64,000 nucleotides of DNA from Clostridiales bacterium (GTDB lineage: Bacteria; Bacillota; Clostridia; Christensenellales; Aristaeellaceae). Positions 50,111-59,286 of this stretch are shown here, one piece after another. The first letter of the stretch is position 1. Every line of letters begins with the position of its first letter. A model generated the notes under the pieces. That model had not been told where the DNA came from. It did not search any database and was given only the letters and a program-made list of their open reading frames with translations. Where the stretch lies: contig SVGU01000003.1 in NCBI GenBank assembly GCA_015056155.1, forward strand, positions 1-64,000, given 5' to 3'. Both the position numbers and the translations under genes were made by a program.

Positions 50111-50142
50111 ATCCGAAGGGTTGAACTTTCGGATATTTTTTT
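50111..50142 (+). terminator. leader terminator before the GH43 gene (candidate attenuator)
   Basis: ATCCGAA pairs with TTCGGAT, loop ten nt, followed by ATTTTTTT. The T-run ends three bases before the GGAGG of the GH43 gene. Confidence 0.7.
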
Positions 50143-50155
50143 CGGAGGGATGCCT

Positions 50156-51607
50156 ATGAAGCTCAAGCAGATCGTTGGGGCACTTCTGGCCGCGGTGCTG
50201 GGCGGTATTTCGCTGGCCGGCGCGGCGGAAACGGCGACGCCCAACCAGCAGCTGCCGACGCCCCGCTGGCAGGATGTGGCCGTGCATGATCCGTCCATCA
50301 TCAAGGCGGACGATGGCTTCTACTACATCTACGGCAGCCACATGGCGGCGGCGAAGAGCGAGGATCTGATCAAGTGGAAGCTGATCTCCCGGGACGCCAC
50401 CAACGGCGGCTGCACCCTCGTCAAAGAGGTGCAGACCGAGATGAAGGAGGCGCTCTCTTACGCCCGGACGACGACCTTCTGGGCGCCGGACGTGGTGCAG
50501 CTGGCAGACGGCAGGTACTACATGTACTACTGCACCTGCGAGGGCTCCAGCCCGCTGGCTACTCTGGGCTATGCCGTGAGCGACCGGCCGGAGGGCCCGT
50601 ATGAGAACCTGGGCATCATCCTCCGCTCCGGCTACGGCGGCTACAACGCCACCGTCCTGCCCAACGTCATCGACCCCTGCCTGTTCTACGACAAGGAGGA
50701 CCGGCTGTGGATGGTCTACGGCAGCTACTCCGGCGGCATCTACATCCTGGAGATGGACAAGGTCACGGGCCTCCCGCTGGAGGGGCAGCTCAACGGCGGC
50801 TACGGCAAGAAGCTGCTGGGCGGCAACCACGCCCGCATCGAGGCGCCCTACATCCTGTACAGCCCCGATACCGATTATTACTACCTGTTCCTGTCCTTCG
50901 GCGGTCTGGGGCAGAACGACGGCTACAACATCCGCGTCTGCCGCTCCCGTACGCCTGACGGCCCCTATGAGGACGCGCTGGGTCAGAACATGATCCGCTG
51001 CGCCGGCCGCCCGGGCACGTTCTTCAACGATCCGGACTATGCCCCCTACGGCGTGAAGCTCATGGGCGGCTACGAGTTCCTGCCGCTGGAGACGGACAAG
51101 AACAAGTTCACCCAGGGCTTCCGCAGCCCGGGCCACAACAGCGCCTATTATGATGAAGAAATGGGACGCTACTTCATCATCTTCCATACGCGCTTCACGA
51201 CCACGGGCGAGGCCTTCTCCGTCCGCGTGCACCAGATGTACATGACGGCGGACGGCTGGCCGGTGGTGTCCCCGATGCGCTACGCCAATGAGATGCCCCA
51301 GCCCGTCAGCGAGGACGCGATGAGCGGCGTGTACAAGGTGCTGCTGCACGGCCGGGACATCAACAAGGTCGAGCATGAGTCCGAGGTGATCACCCTCCAT
51401 GCCGACGGCACGGTGTCCGGCGCGCTCACCGGTACCTGGGCATGCACCGACGGCGTCAACGTGACGATGACGCTGGAGGGCCTGAAGTACACCGGCGTGA
51501 TGCACACCGCGCTGGAGGCCGGCCAGAAGAACTGGGCGACCTGCATTTCTGCCATCGACGAGAACGGCGCATCCCTCTGGGCGGTGCGCGGACTCAATCA
51601 GGAATAA
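50156..51607 (+). CDS. secreted glycoside hydrolase family 43 (arabinanase-like)
   Basis: A 483-aa enzyme. Signal peptide QIVGALLAAVLGGISLAGAA, then ETATP. Five-bladed GH43 propeller with catalytic base in AVHDPSIIKADDG near residue 43, pKa modulator in NVIDPCLFYD near 165 and acid Glu in HARIEAPYILY near 222. The C-terminal 90 residues form a small beta domain common to clostridial arabinanases. It likely cuts alpha-1,5-arabinan or related pectin side chains outside the membrane. ATG 50156 is chosen over the ATG at 50150, which is too close to GGAGG. Confidence 0.92.
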   Translation: MKLKQIVGALLAAVLGGISLAGAAETATPNQQLPTPRWQDVAVHDPSIIKADDGFYYIYGSHMAAAKSEDLIKWKLISRDATNGGCTLVKEVQTEMKEALSYARTTTFWAPDVVQLADGRYYMYYCTCEGSSPLATLGYAVSDRPEGPYENLGIILRSGYGGYNATVLPNVIDPCLFYDKEDRLWMVYGSYSGGIYILEMDKVTGLPLEGQLNGGYGKKLLGGNHARIEAPYILYSPDTDYYYLFLSFGGLGQNDGYNIRVCRSRTPDGPYEDALGQNMIRCAGRPGTFFNDPDYAPYGVKLMGGYEFLPLETDKNKFTQGFRSPGHNSAYYDEEMGRYFIIFHTRFTTTGEAFSVRVHQMYMTADGWPVVSPMRYANEMPQPVSEDAMSGVYKVLLHGRDINKVEHESEVITLHADGTVSGALTGTWACTDGVNVTMTLEGLKYTGVMHTALEAGQKNWATCISAIDENGASLWAVRGLNQE

Positions 51608-51645
51608 GCAAAAGAAGCCTTTCAACCGAGAAAAGATGAATTGGG

Positions 51646-54600
51646 GTGGATAACTTGCGTAAGAAGCTGATCACAGCGATCGTGCTGATCTGCGTGCTGG
51701 TGCTTGCCTTGGTCGTCCTGCGCGGCTGCGGTACGGACTCCGGCAGCGAAGCATCCGATGTGTATACCGCCGGAACCGTGCAGACGGAGATCGTCGATCC
51801 CTATGCCGATGCGGCCCGTGCGTACATCTGGCCGCTGTATGAGGGCGAGGACGCTGCCTTTGCGGCGGACATGACCATTCTGGAAACGAGCGTGCAGGAG
51901 GCTGCCGCCGCCAAGAAGTCCAACGACAATTCCTACACCAAGGAAGTCGTCGTGGAGGTGGAGGAGAGCGGTCTGTACAAGATCGCGGTCGCTTACCAGA
52001 ACAAGGCGCCCGAGGCTGCTGCGCCCACTGCCGCGCCCGCTGCTGATGCGGCGGCTGCACAGCCCGCTGCGGAAGCGACGGCTGAGCCGGCTTATGTCGC
52101 CAAGGATACCACCGTGGAGATCGCCGTCGACGGCGCGACGCCCGATGAGGCGCTGAACGCCGTGGTGCTGCCTGCGTCCGAGAATGTGGCGTTTGTCACC
52201 CTGAAGGATGCGGCGGGCGAGGATCTGGTGCTTCGCCTGGCGCGCGGCACCCACGTGGTCCGCGTCTACGCCAAGGAGGGCGGCATCGTCGTCCCCGAAG
52301 CGAAGGCCGAGGCCGTGGAGACCTTCCCCAGCACGGCGGTCATCACCGTTCCCGAAAATGCGCAGTACGCCCTGGTGCTCCAGTATGCCAACCATGAGGG
52401 CCATACCGGCGCTTCCACGGTGGAGCTGCTGATCGATGGCAAGGCGCCCTTCACCGAGATGCAGACCTACGAGCTGCCTGAGGCGGCTGAAACGGCCGAA
52501 AAGCTGCTGACGGATGCGGACGGCGAGGCGTACATGTTCTGCCTGACCGCCGGCGAGCACACCGTTGGTATGAAGGCCAGCGCCGGCTCCGTCCGTGTGA
52601 CCGGCGTGACCGTCAAGTCCCTGCAGCTGCCCGTGTATGCGGGGGAGGACGTCCGCTTCGAGCAGACCCTCGCCCTGGCGCTGGGCCAGAGCGGCGAGAT
52701 CACCGTTACCGCTCCGGAGGACGGCCGCTACCAGCTGTGGCTGGACTACATCAACACCGTTGATACCACCCTGCCCACCGAGATGACCGTGCTGATCGAC
52801 GGCGAGGTCATCTCCGAGGAGATGCAGCGCGTGAAGCTGAACTCCGAGTGGGTCGATCAGTACTACACCACCGGCGTGCGCGACTACGCCACCGACCGCT
52901 ACGGCAACGAGATCGCCACCGAGCCCGAGGCGCTCAAGGAAGTGCGCTCCGCCGGCATCAGCGATTCCACTGCCCGCACGGCCGACCCGATGCTCATTCC
53001 GCTGACCGCGGGCGAGCATGTCATCTCCTTCAGCGTGCAGGACGGCGGCGTGGAGCTGTCTGCCCTGACCCTGAAGGCGCCGGCCACAATCGCTCCCTAT
53101 GTGCAGGGTGACGCCTCCGGCAAGAACATCATCGTCATCGAGGCGGAGGACATCCACAGCCGCAGCGAATCCTCCATCCGCGGCGCGGGTGAGTTCAGCG
53201 CGGAGCTGTCCCCCTACAGCAACGACAACCGCCTGATCAACTTCCTGGACGGCGCATCCTTCGATGCGGCGGGCGATATCGTCACCTGGAAGTTCAACGT
53301 GGCGGAGACCGGCTGGTACAACCTCGGCGCGTTCTACCGCCAGAGCGCCCGCGCGGATTTCCCCACCTATGTGGACATCTACGTGGACGGCGTGATCCCC
53401 ACGGCCGGTGCGCAGCGCGTGGCCTTCCCCTATACCACCAGCTTCAGCCACATGCAGGCCAAGACGGCCGGCGGCGATAACCTGACGCTGTACCTGGAAG
53501 CGGGCGATCATACCCTGTCCTTCCGTATCAACAGCGAGCACCTGACCCCCACCTACAAGGCGATCGACTACCTGCTGGAGGAGATCAACGATCTGTCCAA
53601 CGACGTCAAGTCCATCGTCGGCGGGGCGACCGCTGATCCCTACCGCGATTACAACATGCTGAAGAACTTCCCCGATCTGGTCGATCGTCTGACCTACTGG
53701 TCTGACATGGCGGCGGATCAGGTGGATTACTCCAAGCAGTTTGCTGACGGCGGCAGCGGCTCCGCGTTCTCCTCCATGACCCTGTGCGCCGATCAGCTGG
53801 CGCGTCTGGCCGAGGAGCCGGAAAACCTGCCCCGCCGCATGTCCGAGTTCTCTACCGGCGCGAACTCCGCCGCCCGTATGCTCGCGCAGCAGCTGACGGA
53901 CATGGCCATCAACGACCTGTCCATCGACCAGATCTACCTCTATCAGGATTCCGCGAAGCTGCCCGCCAAGCCGAACTTCTTCCAGGATATGTGGGCCGGC
54001 GTCGAGCGCTTCTTCTCCTCCTTCACCACGCAGGATTACGTTGCCGGCGGCAGCGAGACCACGTGGAAGGACGAGGACGGCACGGAGCATCCCGTCATCC
54101 AGGTGTGGGTGGGCCGCAGCCGTCAGTACGTCGAGCTGATGCAGCAGATGGCCGATACCGAGTTCTACGAGGAGACCGGCATCCGCGTCAACCTGTCCCT
54201 GATGCCCGATGCGAACAAGCTGGTGCTGGCCAACGCCGCCGGTACCGCGCCCGATGCGGTGCTGGGCCTGCAGTACGTCGTGCCCAGCTACCTGAACATC
54301 CGCGGTGCCCTGTACGACCTGACGCAGATCGATGACATTGCCAATGCGGACGGCACTGTGACCCCCGGCTTCGGCGCGGTGGCGCAGCGCTTCTCCTCCG
54401 GCCTGTTCATCCCCTACACCCTCAAGGATGGCGTGTACGCCATGCCCGAGACGGTCAACTTCTGGGTCATGTTCTACCGCAAGGACATCCTGGAATCCCT
54501 GCAGATCGAGGTGCCGGACTCCATGGATCAGGTCAAGCTGATCCTGCCGGAGCTGCAGCGCCGTTCGATGAACTTCTATTTCCCCACCGCCGGCATGGTC

Positions 54601-55470
54601 GGCACGAAGGTCTTCCCCGGCACGCTGCCGCTGATCCTGCAGTCCGGCGGCTCCATCTACGCGGAGACCATCGGTGATACCACCCTGGACAGCGAGATCT
54701 CCCTGCAGGGCTTCCGCGAGATGACCGAGCTGTTCACCATCTACAACATGCCTACCGACGTGCCCTCTCCCGGCTTCTATCAGCAGTTCCGCGACGGCAC
54801 GCTGCCCATCGGCGTGGCGGACCTGGCCACCTACAACCTGCTGCTGAACGCCGCGCCCGAGCTGGACGGCCTGTGGGACATTGCCCTGTTCCCCGGCCTG
54901 ACCAACGCGGAGGGCGAGGTCGAACGCTGGACCACCGGCGGCGCGGAAACCATGGCGATCATGACCGCCGCACAGGACCACGGCCGCGTGGATGAGGCGT
55001 GGAAGTTCCTGGAGTGGTGGAGCCGCAGGGACACCCAGTCCAACTTCGGCAACCTGCTCCAGTCCACCTACGGTTCCGAGTACATCTGGCCCACCGCCAA
55101 TACCGAGGCCTTCGCCCAGCTGCCCCTGCGCTCTGCCCACAAGCAGGTCATCATCGAGCAGATGGAGTGGATGACCGAGGCTCCGTGGGTGCTGGGCACC
55201 TACATGCTCGAGCGCGAGCTGTCCAACGCGTTCATCTCCGTGACGGCGGACGGCGTGGAGGCGCGCCGCGCGATGGATACCGCGGTCAAGCGCATCAACC
55301 GCGAGACCTACCGCAAGCTGGAGGAATTCGGCTACTACAAGGATGGTCAGATGCTGGAGGACTTCCCCACGCCCAGCGCGGAGGTCGTCGAGAAGATCAT
55401 CGAGGAATACAACGCTGCCCACGGCGTCGTGCCGGCGGCGAATACAGCAGAGGAGGGGAAGGCTGAATGA
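51646..55470 (+). CDS. giant carbohydrate-binding and ABC solute-binding fusion protein
   Basis: A 1274-aa surface protein. Residues 6-28 are a membrane anchor followed by a cysteine (RGCGTDS), possibly a lipoprotein. Residues 60-480 hold three or four beta modules ending in similar LxAGEH/LxARGTH turns, with an Ala/Pro linker near 125-150. Residues 493-640 resemble a CBM6/35 module ([19 protein letters not shown]). A helical linker follows. Residues 817-1265 are a family 1 solute-binding domain ([39 protein letters not shown]). Start may be GTG 51646 or TTG 51655. It probably holds polysaccharide and hands sugar to the permeases that follow. Confidence 0.88.
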   Translation: MDNLRKKLITAIVLICVLVLALVVLRGCGTDSGSEASDVYTAGTVQTEIVDPYADAARAYIWPLYEGEDAAFAADMTILETSVQEAAAAKKSNDNSYTKEVVVEVEESGLYKIAVAYQNKAPEAAAPTAAPAADAAAAQPAAEATAEPAYVAKDTTVEIAVDGATPDEALNAVVLPASENVAFVTLKDAAGEDLVLRLARGTHVVRVYAKEGGIVVPEAKAEAVETFPSTAVITVPENAQYALVLQYANHEGHTGASTVELLIDGKAPFTEMQTYELPEAAETAEKLLTDADGEAYMFCLTAGEHTVGMKASAGSVRVTGVTVKSLQLPVYAGEDVRFEQTLALALGQSGEITVTAPEDGRYQLWLDYINTVDTTLPTEMTVLIDGEVISEEMQRVKLNSEWVDQYYTTGVRDYATDRYGNEIATEPEALKEVRSAGISDSTARTADPMLIPLTAGEHVISFSVQDGGVELSALTLKAPATIAPYVQGDASGKNIIVIEAEDIHSRSESSIRGAGEFSAELSPYSNDNRLINFLDGASFDAAGDIVTWKFNVAETGWYNLGAFYRQSARADFPTYVDIYVDGVIPTAGAQRVAFPYTTSFSHMQAKTAGGDNLTLYLEAGDHTLSFRINSEHLTPTYKAIDYLLEEINDLSNDVKSIVGGATADPYRDYNMLKNFPDLVDRLTYWSDMAADQVDYSKQFADGGSGSAFSSMTLCADQLARLAEEPENLPRRMSEFSTGANSAARMLAQQLTDMAINDLSIDQIYLYQDSAKLPAKPNFFQDMWAGVERFFSSFTTQDYVAGGSETTWKDEDGTEHPVIQVWVGRSRQYVELMQQMADTEFYEETGIRVNLSLMPDANKLVLANAAGTAPDAVLGLQYVVPSYLNIRGALYDLTQIDDIANADGTVTPGFGAVAQRFSSGLFIPYTLKDGVYAMPETVNFWVMFYRKDILESLQIEVPDSMDQVKLILPELQRRSMNFYFPTAGMVGTKVFPGTLPLILQSGGSIYAETIGDTTLDSEISLQGFREMTELFTIYNMPTDVPSPGFYQQFRDGTLPIGVADLATYNLLLNAAPELDGLWDIALFPGLTNAEGEVERWTTGGAETMAIMTAAQDHGRVDEAWKFLEWWSRRDTQSNFGNLLQSTYGSEYIWPTANTEAFAQLPLRSAHKQVIIEQMEWMTEAPWVLGTYMLERELSNAFISVTADGVEARRAMDTAVKRINRETYRKLEEFGYYKDGQMLEDFPTPSAEVVEKIIEEYNAAHGVVPAANTAEEGKAE

Positions 55471-56351
55471 TCACGAGCAAAAAGACACCGTATCTGTTTC
55501 TGCTGCCCTACCTGATCCTGTTCACAGTCTTCATCATCATCCCCACGGGCATGGCCGTCGCGCTGTCCTTCACCAACTACAACGCGGTGCAGACGCCCGA
55601 GTTCGTCGGCCTGACGAACTACATCAACCTCCTCACGCAGGATACGATCTTCCTGCAGTACGTGTTGCCCAACACGATCCTGTTCTCCATCATCGTTGGC
55701 GTGGGCGGCTACATCCTCAGCTTCTTCCTGGCATGGTCGCTGAGCCAGCTGAGCAAGCTGCCCCGCACGGTGCTGGCGCTGATCCTGTATTCCCCGTCCA
55801 TGACGGCGGGCGTTGCGATGTCCGTTGTGTGGCGCACCGTGTTCCTGGGCAACCAGTCCGGTATTGCCAACTACGCGCTGACGGCGCTGGGCGTCATCAA
55901 CGAGCCCATCCTGTGGCTGTCCAACGCCACCTACATCATGCCCATCGTCATCATCGTCGCGCTGTGGTCCTCCATGGGCGTCGGCTTCCTGGCGATGCTG
56001 GCTGGTCTGCTGAACGTCAGCCCCGAGCTGTATGAGGCGGGCTCCATCGACGGCATCAAGAACCGCTTCCAGGAGGTCATCTACATCACGATCCCCTCCA
56101 TGAAGCCCCAGATGCTCTTCGGTGCGGTCATGGCCGTGACCAACGCCTTCCAGCAGGGCGCCATCGGCGTCATGCTGACCGGCTCCAATCCCACCCCGCA
56201 GTATGCGGCGCAGCTGATGGTCAACCACGTCGAGGACTACGGCTTCACCCGCTACGAGATGGGCTACGCCGCGGCGGTCTCCGTTGCGCTGCTGGCGCTG
56301 ATCTACGCGTTCTCCTTCGTGGCCCGCAAGCTCTTTGAGGAAAAGGATTAA
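55467..56351 (+). CDS. sugar ABC permease, MalF type (pair 1)
   Basis: A 294-aa permease with six membrane segments. The EAA motif [16 protein letters not shown] lies near residue 190; [20 protein letters not shown] at the start is typical of UgpA/MalF permeases. ATGA overlap with the giant binding protein gene couples them. Partner of the next permease. Confidence 0.95.
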   Translation: MITSKKTPYLFLLPYLILFTVFIIIPTGMAVALSFTNYNAVQTPEFVGLTNYINLLTQDTIFLQYVLPNTILFSIIVGVGGYILSFFLAWSLSQLSKLPRTVLALILYSPSMTAGVAMSVVWRTVFLGNQSGIANYALTALGVINEPILWLSNATYIMPIVIIVALWSSMGVGFLAMLAGLLNVSPELYEAGSIDGIKNRFQEVIYITIPSMKPQMLFGAVMAVTNAFQQGAIGVMLTGSNPTPQYAAQLMVNHVEDYGFTRYEMGYAAAVSVALLALIYAFSFVARKLFEEKD

Positions 56352-56367
56352 GAAAGGAGGGAATACC

Positions 56368-57234
56368 GTGGCTATTGGCGGAACCAAGGTCAATCCGAAA
56401 AAGTTTGACAGAAGTCAGATCCCGCTGTACGTTTACCTGCTGCCCCTGGCAGCGCTGATGGGCGCACCGATCGTGTACATCGTGTGCCATGCCTTCAAGC
56501 CCATGGACGAGCTGTTCGCATTCCCCCCGAAGTTCATTGTCTCGAATCCTTCGGGCATCAACTTCACGAACCTCTTCCAGCAGGCTGCAAGCTCCACCGT
56601 TCCCTTCTCCCGCTATGTGTTCAACTCCCTTGTGGTGACGGTCGCGGTGCTGATCCTGTCCATCCTGATCTCCACCATGGCGGCCTTCGCGCTGAGCAAG
56701 ATGAAGTTCCGCCTCAAGGGCCCGATGATGGAGGTCAACAACCTGGCGCTGATGTTCGTGGCGACCGCCGTCGTCATCCCGCGCTACCTGACCATCTCCA
56801 CCATCGGCATCCTGGACACGTGGCTGGCCCACATTCTGCCCCTGATCGCCATGCCGGTCTGTCTGTTCCTGATCAAGCAGTTCATGGATCAGGTGCCGGA
56901 CTCCCTGCTTGAGGCGGCTCAGCTGGAGGGCGCGGGCTCCTTCACCATCTACCTGAAGATCATTCTTCCCATGGTGAAGCCCGCCATCGCCACCGGCTGC
57001 ATCCTGACCTTCCAGCAGGTGTGGAACAACACCGAAACCTCGAACCTGTTCACCTCCACCGAGAGCATCCGCACGCTGGCGTTCTACATGAACACCCTGT
57101 CCGGCGTGGGCACGGTGCAGGGCCAGGGCATGGCGGCCGCTGCGGCGCTGATCATGTTCGTGCCCAACCTGCTGCTGTTCATCGTCAGCCAGTCCTCGGT
57201 CATGAACACCATGGCGCATTCCGGTCTGAAGTAA
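56368..57234 (+). CDS. sugar ABC permease, MalG type (pair 1)
   Basis: A 288-aa permease with six membrane segments and EAA motif LEAAQLEGAGSFTIYLKI near residue 190. GTG is the start: AAAGGAGG lies seven bases before it and no better ATG exists. Sixteen bases separate it from its partner. Confidence 0.93.
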   Translation: MAIGGTKVNPKKFDRSQIPLYVYLLPLAALMGAPIVYIVCHAFKPMDELFAFPPKFIVSNPSGINFTNLFQQAASSTVPFSRYVFNSLVVTVAVLILSILISTMAAFALSKMKFRLKGPMMEVNNLALMFVATAVVIPRYLTISTIGILDTWLAHILPLIAMPVCLFLIKQFMDQVPDSLLEAAQLEGAGSFTIYLKIILPMVKPAIATGCILTFQQVWNNTETSNLFTSTESIRTLAFYMNTLSGVGTVQGQGMAAAAALIMFVPNLLLFIVSQSSVMNTMAHSGLK

Positions 57235-57240
57235 AGGAGG

Positions 57241-59286
57241 ATGAAAATGAAGAAATTCACAGCATGGCTGCTGCTCCTCCTGATGCTGCTGTCCTTCGGC
57301 ATGACCGCGCAGGCAGCGACGCCCTTCCGCACCTTTACCCTGGGTACGGACGGCGATCTGATCGAGACGCAGACGGCCTATGACCCCGTGCGGACGATGA
57401 TCCGCTTCGGCGACGAGACCCTCAAAAACCCGCAGGACATGCGCATGGGTCCCGACGGCTACCTCTACATTGCCGATAACGGCAACAAGCGTATCCTCGT
57501 GGTTGATACGGAGGGCAACTTTATCCGCGAGATCGTCGACAAGAAGAACATGAAATCCCCGATGGGCGTGTTCGTCGACGAGGCGCTGAACGTGTACGTC
57601 GCGGACGAAAAGGCCCGCGCGGTGCTCGTCTACGACGCCAACGGCAAGTTCGTCAGCGAGTACGTGAAGCCCACCCATCAGCTCTTCGGCGAGACGGCGC
57701 CCTATGTGCCCCAGAAGGTCGTGCTGGACAAGCGTGGCAATCTGTACATCGTCTCCAAGGGCAACACCAACGGCATCGTGCAGATCAGCCCCGTGAGCGG
57801 CGGCGAGTTCCTCGGCTACTACGGCGCGAACGCTTCCCGCATCTCTGTGCTGACGCACATCCGCCGCTTCCTCTTCGGCGAGAATTCCGACGTGGTCGGC
57901 GACATCGTCCCGATCTCCGTCAAGAACCTCACCATCGACCAGAAGGGCATGGTTTACACCGTGACCGAGGCCGCTGACGAAAGCGCTCTGCGCCGTCTGA
58001 ACGTGGCCGGCAAGTCCACCATCGTGCCCGACGCGTGGATCGATCTGAACTCCGCGGTGGCTGTCAACAGCTCCGGCTCCATCTTCACCGCCAACGCCAA
58101 CGGCACCATCATGGAGTACACCTCCGAGGGTGCGCTGCTGTTCTCCTTCGGCGCCAATGACGAGTTGGCTGAGCAGCGTATCGGTATGTTCAAGTCCGTG
58201 ACCGGCCTGGTCGTGACGGACGACTACACCGTGTACGTCCTGGACGCGACGCTGAACAACATTCAGGTCCTGCGCCCCACCGAGTTCACCGACCTGGTGC
58301 ATCAGGCGTTCACCCTCTTCCAGGAGGGCAAGTACGCCGAGTCCAAGGCGCCGTGGACGGAAGTCCTGCGCATGAACTCCATGTTCACCTACGCCTCCAC
58401 CGGCCTGGGCGAGGCGCTGTACCGCGAGGACAACTACGCCGAGGCGATGGAAGCCTTCCGCAACGGCGGCTACCGCCAGGGCTACTCCGACGCCTGGTGG
58501 GAGGAGCGCTCCAACTGGCTGCACAGCAACATGAGCACGATCATCTTCGCTGCGGTGGGTATCATCATCGCGTGGGTCGTCATCACACTGCTGGACAAGC
58601 GGTTTGGCATCCTCAAGCCCCTGCGCTTCGTCCGTGACAAGATCATGGGCGTGAAGATCATCGATCAGGTGCTCTACTGCTTCCAGATGCTGAAGAACCC
58701 CTACGACGCCTGCTACGGCATCAAGCGCGAGAAGCGCGCGAGCTACCTGTCTGCGGTGATCGTGCTGGTGATCTTCTTCGTGCTGTTTGTGCTGAACAAG
58801 TACTTCTCCGGCTTCCTGTTCAAAACGATGCCGGATGGCTACTTCGAGCTCCTGACGGATGCGATCACCGTGTTCGGCGTGTTCCTGCTGCTGACGATCT
58901 GCTGCTATCTGGTCTGCACCATCACCGATGGCGAGGCCCGGTTCAAGGATATCTTCATCAGCGCCGCCTACGCGCTGGCGCCCATGCTCGTCTTCCAGCC
59001 CATCGTGCTGGTGCTCAGCAACGTCCTGACCTTCAACGAGGAATTCTTCATCACGCTGATCAACGTGGTGAGCATCGGCTGGACGGCGCTGCTGATCGTG
59101 CTGATGCTGATGTATCAGAACGACTATACCCTCAAGAAGACCTTCTCGACCATCTTCATGACCCTGTTCTGCGTGCTGGTCGTGGTGGCCCTGATGGTCG
59201 TGCTGTACATGCTGATCAGTCAGCTGGTGGACTTCATCGTGTCCATTTATGGAGAGGTGGTGTATCGCTTTGTCAAGAGAGTCTAA
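57241..59286 (+). CDS. NHL-propeller / Yip1-domain membrane protein
   Basis: A 681-aa protein of unusual architecture. Signal peptide at residues 3-25; a six-bladed NHL propeller at about 50-345 (LYIADNGNKRILVVD, VYVADEKARAVLVYD, LYIVSKGNTNGIVQI, VYVLDATLNNIQVL); a short TPR-like part near 350-415 (AFTLFQEGKYAESKAPW, LYREDNYAEAMEAFRNG); one helix near 425-445; then a Yip1-like region with five helices. The propeller is outside, facing the substrate. It follows permease pair 1 by 6 bp and overlaps the DUF5696 gene, so it belongs to the sugar system. Sensor, scaffold or channel roles are guesses. Confidence 0.85.
   Translation: MKMKKFTAWLLLLLMLLSFGMTAQAATPFRTFTLGTDGDLIETQTAYDPVRTMIRFGDETLKNPQDMRMGPDGYLYIADNGNKRILVVDTEGNFIREIVDKKNMKSPMGVFVDEALNVYVADEKARAVLVYDANGKFVSEYVKPTHQLFGETAPYVPQKVVLDKRGNLYIVSKGNTNGIVQISPVSGGEFLGYYGANASRISVLTHIRRFLFGENSDVVGDIVPISVKNLTIDQKGMVYTVTEAADESALRRLNVAGKSTIVPDAWIDLNSAVAVNSSGSIFTANANGTIMEYTSEGALLFSFGANDELAEQRIGMFKSVTGLVVTDDYTVYVLDATLNNIQVLRPTEFTDLVHQAFTLFQEGKYAESKAPWTEVLRMNSMFTYASTGLGEALYREDNYAEAMEAFRNGGYRQGYSDAWWEERSNWLHSNMSTIIFAAVGIIIAWVVITLLDKRFGILKPLRFVRDKIMGVKIIDQVLYCFQMLKNPYDACYGIKREKRASYLSAVIVLVIFFVLFVLNKYFSGFLFKTMPDGYFELLTDAITVFGVFLLLTICCYLVCTITDGEARFKDIFISAAYALAPMLVFQPIVLVLSNVLTFNEEFFITLINVVSIGWTALLIVLMLMYQNDYTLKKTFSTIFMTLFCVLVVVALMVVLYMLISQLVDFIVSIYGEVVYRFVKRV

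Larger units (their letters stand above)
49775..50155. promoter_or_regulatory. control region between GH27 and GH43 genes
   Basis: A gene-free, AT-rich region. It contains ACGAAAACGTTATCG (49880-49894), an inverted repeat GTTGGA/TCCAAC at 50043-50064, the promoter at 50050-50078, a second inverted repeat AACATTA/TAATGTT around the -10 (from 50061 to 50083), and a terminator at 50111-50142. Several operator-like palindromes share ACGTT centres, typical of LacI regulators. I did not find a clear promoter for the alpha-galactosidase. Confidence 0.6.

Noticed and set aside
51622-55422. Very long open frame on the minus strand opposite the binding-protein fusion
   Set aside because: It is a by-product of GC-rich codon use. 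It lacks a ribosome binding site and is rich in His, Gln, Gly and Arg typical of antisense frames; the plus frame has clear domains.
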